DNA of 8,479 nucleotides from contig SFHU01000120.1 in the NCBI GenBank assembly GCA_004555535.1, positions 1 through 8,479 of the forward strand, written 5' to 3'. Below the pieces are notes generated by a model. The model had not been told where the DNA came from. It worked only from the letters and a program-made list of their open reading frames with translations, and did not search any database. Origin of the DNA: Clostridiales bacterium. Lineage in GTDB: Bacteria > Bacillota > Clostridia > Christensenellales > Aristaeellaceae. Position 1 is the stretch's first letter. Every line of letters begins with the position of its first letter. The translations under genes were made by a program, and so were the position numbers. Shown here piece after piece: positions 6,130 through 8,479 of this stretch.

Positions 6130-7967
6130 CGGCCTTCACACGCTCCTTCAAATCGCTTGAGTCCGCAGCCCTGGCAGCCCTTACGGCAGTCCGGCGTGAC
6201 GACGGCCTGCATTGCGCGCTCGTGCTCGCGCCAGAGATAGCTCTCGGTCACGCCCGCGTCGATGAACGCCCAGGGCAGCAGCTCGCCCTTCTCGCGGCGA
6301 CGGTTCGCGTAGAACGCGGGATCCACGCCGCACTGCTCAAACGCCTGCATCCACTTGTCAAACGAGAACTGGTCCGTCCAGCCGTCAAACCGGCAGCCAA
6401 GCCGCCAGGCCGCCTCCAGCACGTCGGCCGTTTTGCGGTCGCCGCGGGCGAAGACGGCCTCCAGGAACGAGACCTGCGGCTCGTGCCAGTTGAACTCGAC
6501 GCCCTTGATGCGCATGATCTGGCAGAGATGGCGCTGCTTCTCCTTAAACTGCTCGATGGTGTCCTGCGGCTCCCACTGGAACGGCGTGAACGGCTTGGGC
6601 ACGAAGCAGGAGGCGCTACAGTTGACGCGCAGGCCGCGCGCGCGCAGGTTCTTCGGCGTATTGAAATACTGCCGGACGACCTTGCCGGCCAGATCCGCGA
6701 TGCCGTCGAGATCCTCCGTCGTCTCCGTGGGCAGGCCAAACATGAAGTAGAGCTTGATGCTGCTCCATCCGCCCGCAAAGGCGTCGGACACGGAGCTGAT
6801 CAGATCCTCCTCCGTGATGCCCTTGTTGATGACGTCGCGCAGGCGCTGTGTGCCAGCCTCCATGGCGTAGGTCAGGCTCGTCTTGCGGACCTTCTGCGTC
6901 TCCTCAAGCGTCTCCTTGAGCTCGCTGTCCAGGCGCAGCGACGGCAGCGACAGCGCGACTCGTTTCTCCTCAAATCGCTCCATCAGCGCATGCGCCAGCT
7001 GCGGCAGGCAGGAATAGTCGCCCGTGGAGAGCGAGGAGAGCGTGATCTCCTCATAGCCCGTCTCGTCGACGAGCTTCTTCGCCAGATCCAGCAGATGCTC
7101 CATGCTGCGCTCGCGCACAGGCCGATAGATCATGCCCGCCTGACAGAAGCGGCAGCCGCGCGTGCAGCCGCGCAGCACCTCGATGTTGATGCGGTCGTGG
7201 ACGATCTCCATAAAGGGGACGATCACGCTCTCGGGATACTCGGCGTGATCCAGATCGGCGATCATGTTCTTGACGACGGTGCGCGGCACGCCCTCCTGGG
7301 TCGGTTCAAACGACGCGAGCGTGCCGTCCTCGTGGTACTCCGCCCTGTAGAGGCTGGGCACATAGACGCCGCGGAGCTTCGCCAGGCGGCGCAGGCATTC
7401 CTCGCGCGAGACGCCCTCCTGCTTGCACTGCTTGACGACGTCGATCGTCTCCAGCGTACTGATCTCCCCGTCTCCGATGGAAAAGGCGTCGATGAAGTGA
7501 TAGAGCGGCTCCGGGTTGAAGGCGCAGGGGCCGCCCGCGATGACAATCGGATGCTCCCAGGTTCTGTCCTCGCTGTGCAGCGGAATGCCGGACAGGTCGA
7601 GAATTTCCAAGATATTGGTGTAGCTCATCTCATACTGGAGCGTGATGCCCAGCATGTCAAACTTCCCAACCGGGGATCGGCTCTCCAGCGAGAACAGCGG
7701 CACATGCTCCTGCCTCATCAGGTCGGCCATGTCCACCCACGGCATAAAGACGCGCTCACAGAGCGCATCCTCCCGCTTATTGATGATATCGTAGAGAATC
7801 CGGGAGCCAAGATGGGACATGCCCACCTCATAGACATCCGGAAACGCGAAAGCATACCGAATGGCGACGCTCGACGGATCCTTGATGACGGCGTTCATCT
7901 CGCCGCCCATGTATCGCGCGGGCTTCTGCACCCGGTCAAGCAGCGCGTCAATCTGATTTTTGAGCAA
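6126..7967 (-). CDS. TIGR03960 family radical SAM protein of unknown function
   Basis: A radical SAM enzyme of unknown substrate. Numbered from the TTG start it has 613 residues. Residues 30-190 form an N-terminal region resembling a B12-binding domain (FPDVYEVGMSHLG, CERVFMPWVDM, LQYEMSYTNILEIL, IVIAGGPCAFNPEP), as in related two-domain radical SAM proteins. Actual cobalamin binding is not shown by the sequence. The radical SAM cluster triad is C268/C272/C275 in RGCTRGCRFCQAG. The C-terminus adds C594, C598, C601 and C610 (PDCRKGCQGCGLK, then GAC). An ATG at 7994 would add 9 residues, but it falls at or before the predicted transcription start and has no ribosome site. The TTG at 7967 has GGGAGGG 6 nt upstream, so I use it. 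It heads the operon and overlaps the DUF2344 gene by 4 bp. It is not HemN, MiaB or RimO. Confidence 0.92.
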   Translation of the reverse strand: MLKNQIDALLDRVQKPARYMGGEMNAVIKDPSSVAIRYAFAFPDVYEVGMSHLGSRILYDIINKREDALCERVFMPWVDMADLMRQEHVPLFSLESRSPVGKFDMLGITLQYEMSYTNILEILDLSGIPLHSEDRTWEHPIVIAGGPCAFNPEPLYHFIDAFSIGDGEISTLETIDVVKQCKQEGVSREECLRRLAKLRGVYVPSLYRAEYHEDGTLASFEPTQEGVPRTVVKNMIADLDHAEYPESVIVPFMEIVHDRINIEVLRGCTRGCRFCQAGMIYRPVRERSMEHLLDLAKKLVDETGYEEITLSSLSTGDYSCLPQLAHALMERFEEKRVALSLPSLRLDSELKETLEETQKVRKTSLTYAMEAGTQRLRDVINKGITEEDLISSVSDAFAGGWSSIKLYFMFGLPTETTEDLDGIADLAGKVVRQYFNTPKNLRARGLRVNCSASCFVPKPFTPFQWEPQDTIEQFKEKQRHLCQIMRIKGVEFNWHEPQVSFLEAVFARGDRKTADVLEAAWRLGCRFDGWTDQFSFDKWMQAFEQCGVDPAFYANRRREKGELLPWAFIDAGVTESYLWREHERAMQAVVTPDCRKGCQGCGLKRFEGACEGR

Positions 7968-7973
7968 AGCATT

Positions 7974-7980
7974 CCCTCCC
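7974..7980 (-). promoter_or_regulatory. Ribosome binding site GGGAGGG for the TTG start
   Basis: GGGAGGG followed by AATGCT and then TTG at 7967 gives an ideal 6-nt spacing. The ATG further upstream at 7994 is preceded only by A/T-rich sequence (AATAAA). This site therefore decides the start of the radical SAM gene. Confidence 0.75.
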
Positions 7981-7997
7981 ACTATACAGTCCATTTT

Positions 7998-8026
7998 ATT
8001 TTAATCTGTTTTGCAAGGATGGTCAA
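7998..8026 (-). promoter_or_regulatory. Sigma-A type promoter for the radical SAM-to-mutS operon
   Basis: On the minus strand the -35 box TTGACC (8026-8021, 5 of 6 consensus bases) is separated by exactly 17 bp from the -10 box TAAAAT (8003-7998, 5 of 6). The predicted start of transcription is near 7991, giving a 5' leader of about 24 nt before the TTG start. The region from 8020 to 7981 is clearly more AT-rich than the coding DNA around it. It is the only convincing promoter I found in the window. Confidence 0.7.
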
Positions 8027-8046
8027 GCCCCGGGCGAACCGGCGGC
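8027..8046 (-). terminator. GC-rich hairpin after the QueG-like gene, weak terminator candidate
   Basis: Immediately after the TAA, the transcribed strand can fold GCC-(G)-CCGG, loop TTCGC, CCGG-GGC: seven base pairs with one bulged G. It is followed by TTGACCATCCTT, not a proper T-run, so intrinsic termination would be weak at best. The hairpin ends exactly where the -35 box of the next promoter begins. It may partly separate the two transcription units. Confidence 0.3.
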
Positions 8047-8479
8047 TTAAATTTCGTTTTCCTGTGCAGATGTTTCCTCAATCCGGCGGATGGCCCAGGC
8101 CGCATGCTCCGCCACGGCGTCAAAGGGGGAGCCGGCCCATGCCCGCAGCACCGGCAGATCCGACACCCGTCTCCTGTTGCCGGCCAGCAGCGCCGCCTGC
8201 GCGCGCACGCGCTGGGGACGGGCAGCGTTGCGGCCGATCTCCTCCGCCAGACGCCGCACGCTCTGGGAGAACGCGCCCTCGTCCGCGGTGACAAAGTCGT
8301 CGAGCGAATAGCGTCCGCCAGGTTCCTCCTCCACCCGGGGCTGCATCGGGCACACGCGCTGACAAATGTCGCAGCCCAGCAGCCGCATGCCCATACGCTC
8401 CCTCAAAGCCTCGGGCGCGACGATGCCCTCCATCATGAAGTTGCGCATGCATCGCTCCGGATGGCGCATCCCTTGCTCG
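8047..8479 (-). CDS. QueG-like (epoxyqueuosine reductase family) iron-sulfur protein, C-terminal part
   Basis: Only the last 144 or so codons are present; the reading frame stays open to the window edge. QueG reduces epoxyqueuosine to queuosine in the tRNA wobble position, using cobalamin and two [4Fe-4S] clusters. Visible here are a lone Cys in PERCMRNFM, then the second cluster motif GCDICQRVCP (CX2CX3CP). A helical HEAT-like tail follows (RAQAALLAGNRRRVSDLPVL, EHAAWAIRRIEE), as QueG has. The segment after the lone Cys reads MRNFMMEG where classical QueG has something like ISYLTIE, so this may be a QueG-like paralogue of the 4Fe-4S double-cluster type. The ATG at 8469 is an internal Met, not the start. 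The gene ends in TAA, 80 bp before the next start codon, and probably belongs to a separate transcription unit. Confidence 0.72.
   Translation of the reverse strand, partial: EQGMRHPERCMRNFMMEGIVAPEALRERMGMRLLGCDICQRVCPMQPRVEEEPGGRYSLDDFVTADEGAFSQSVRRLAEEIGRNAARPQRVRAQAALLAGNRRRVSDLPVLRAWAGSPFDAVAEHAAWAIRRIEETSAQENEI

Noticed and set aside
3440..6160. A 906-codon open frame on the plus strand
   Set aside because: It runs antisense to miaB and RNase G in exact codon register, so it stays open simply because those genes avoid TTA, CTA and TCA codons. Its protein is rich in Arg, His, Leu and Gln without any recognisable domain, and the opposite strand codes for proteins with intact catalytic motifs.
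7981..7986. TATAGT as a second -10 box before the radical SAM gene
   Set aside because: There is no -35-like hexamer 16-18 bp upstream, no proper extended -10, and transcription from it would begin inside the ribosome site.
6222..8291. A 689-codon open frame on the plus strand
   Set aside because: It lies in antisense register with the radical SAM gene and crosses the promoter region and the QueG-like gene. Composition is that of a GC-rich antisense shadow, with no ribosome site or domain.

Overview
The window is a densely packed, fully co-directional stretch of bacterial chromosome. Every gene I can support lies on the minus strand, so transcription runs from high to low coordinates. Base composition is GC-rich, and TTA, CTA and TCA codons are so rare that very long stop-free frames open on the opposite strand. 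The proteins look like those of a GC-rich Bacillota (class Clostridia) lineage, perhaps an uncultured gut member. The reasons are the neighbourhood of miaB, a YlbF/YmcA-family gene and mutS (in Bacillus: ymcB-ymcA-cotE-mutS, here without cotE), the radical SAM/DUF2344/RNase G trio common in Clostridia, and strong AGGAGG-type ribosome sites. The taxonomic placement is inference.

Layout in transcription order: (1) 8479-8047, the C-terminal part of a QueG-like iron-sulfur protein, cut by the window edge. (2) 8046-7968, the only intergenic region with clear regulatory content: a GC-rich hairpin touching the stop codon, then a good sigma-A promoter (TTGACC, 17 bp, TAAAAT) and a GGGAGGG ribosome site feeding a TTG start. 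(3) 7967-6126, an uncharacterised radical SAM protein (TIGR03960 type). (4) 6129-5449, its partner of the TIGR03936/DUF2344 family, overlapping by ATGA. (5) 5443-3995, ribonuclease G/E. (6) 3976-2558, MiaB tRNA methylthiotransferase. (7) 2510-2115, a small YlbF/YmcA (RicA-like) protein ending in a cysteine cluster. (8) 2053-1, MutS, cut after its Walker A region. Gaps inside this run are at most 61 bp and no intrinsic terminator is visible, so items 3-8 look like one operon of at least six genes read from the promoter at about 8026-7998. There is no gene-free stretch above 300 bp; the largest gap is 79 bp.

Functionally the run joins RNA maturation and modification (RNase G/E, MiaB, probably the QueG-like protein), a possible RNA-processing adaptor (YlbF/YmcA family), an unexplained radical SAM pair, and DNA mismatch repair. 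At least three of these proteins should carry iron-sulfur clusters, and the YlbF-family protein has a cysteine tail that may bind one. I saw no mobile element, CRISPR array, tRNA, rRNA or phage gene. The least explained parts are the radical SAM/DUF2344 pair next to RNase G and the cysteine tail of the YlbF-family protein.
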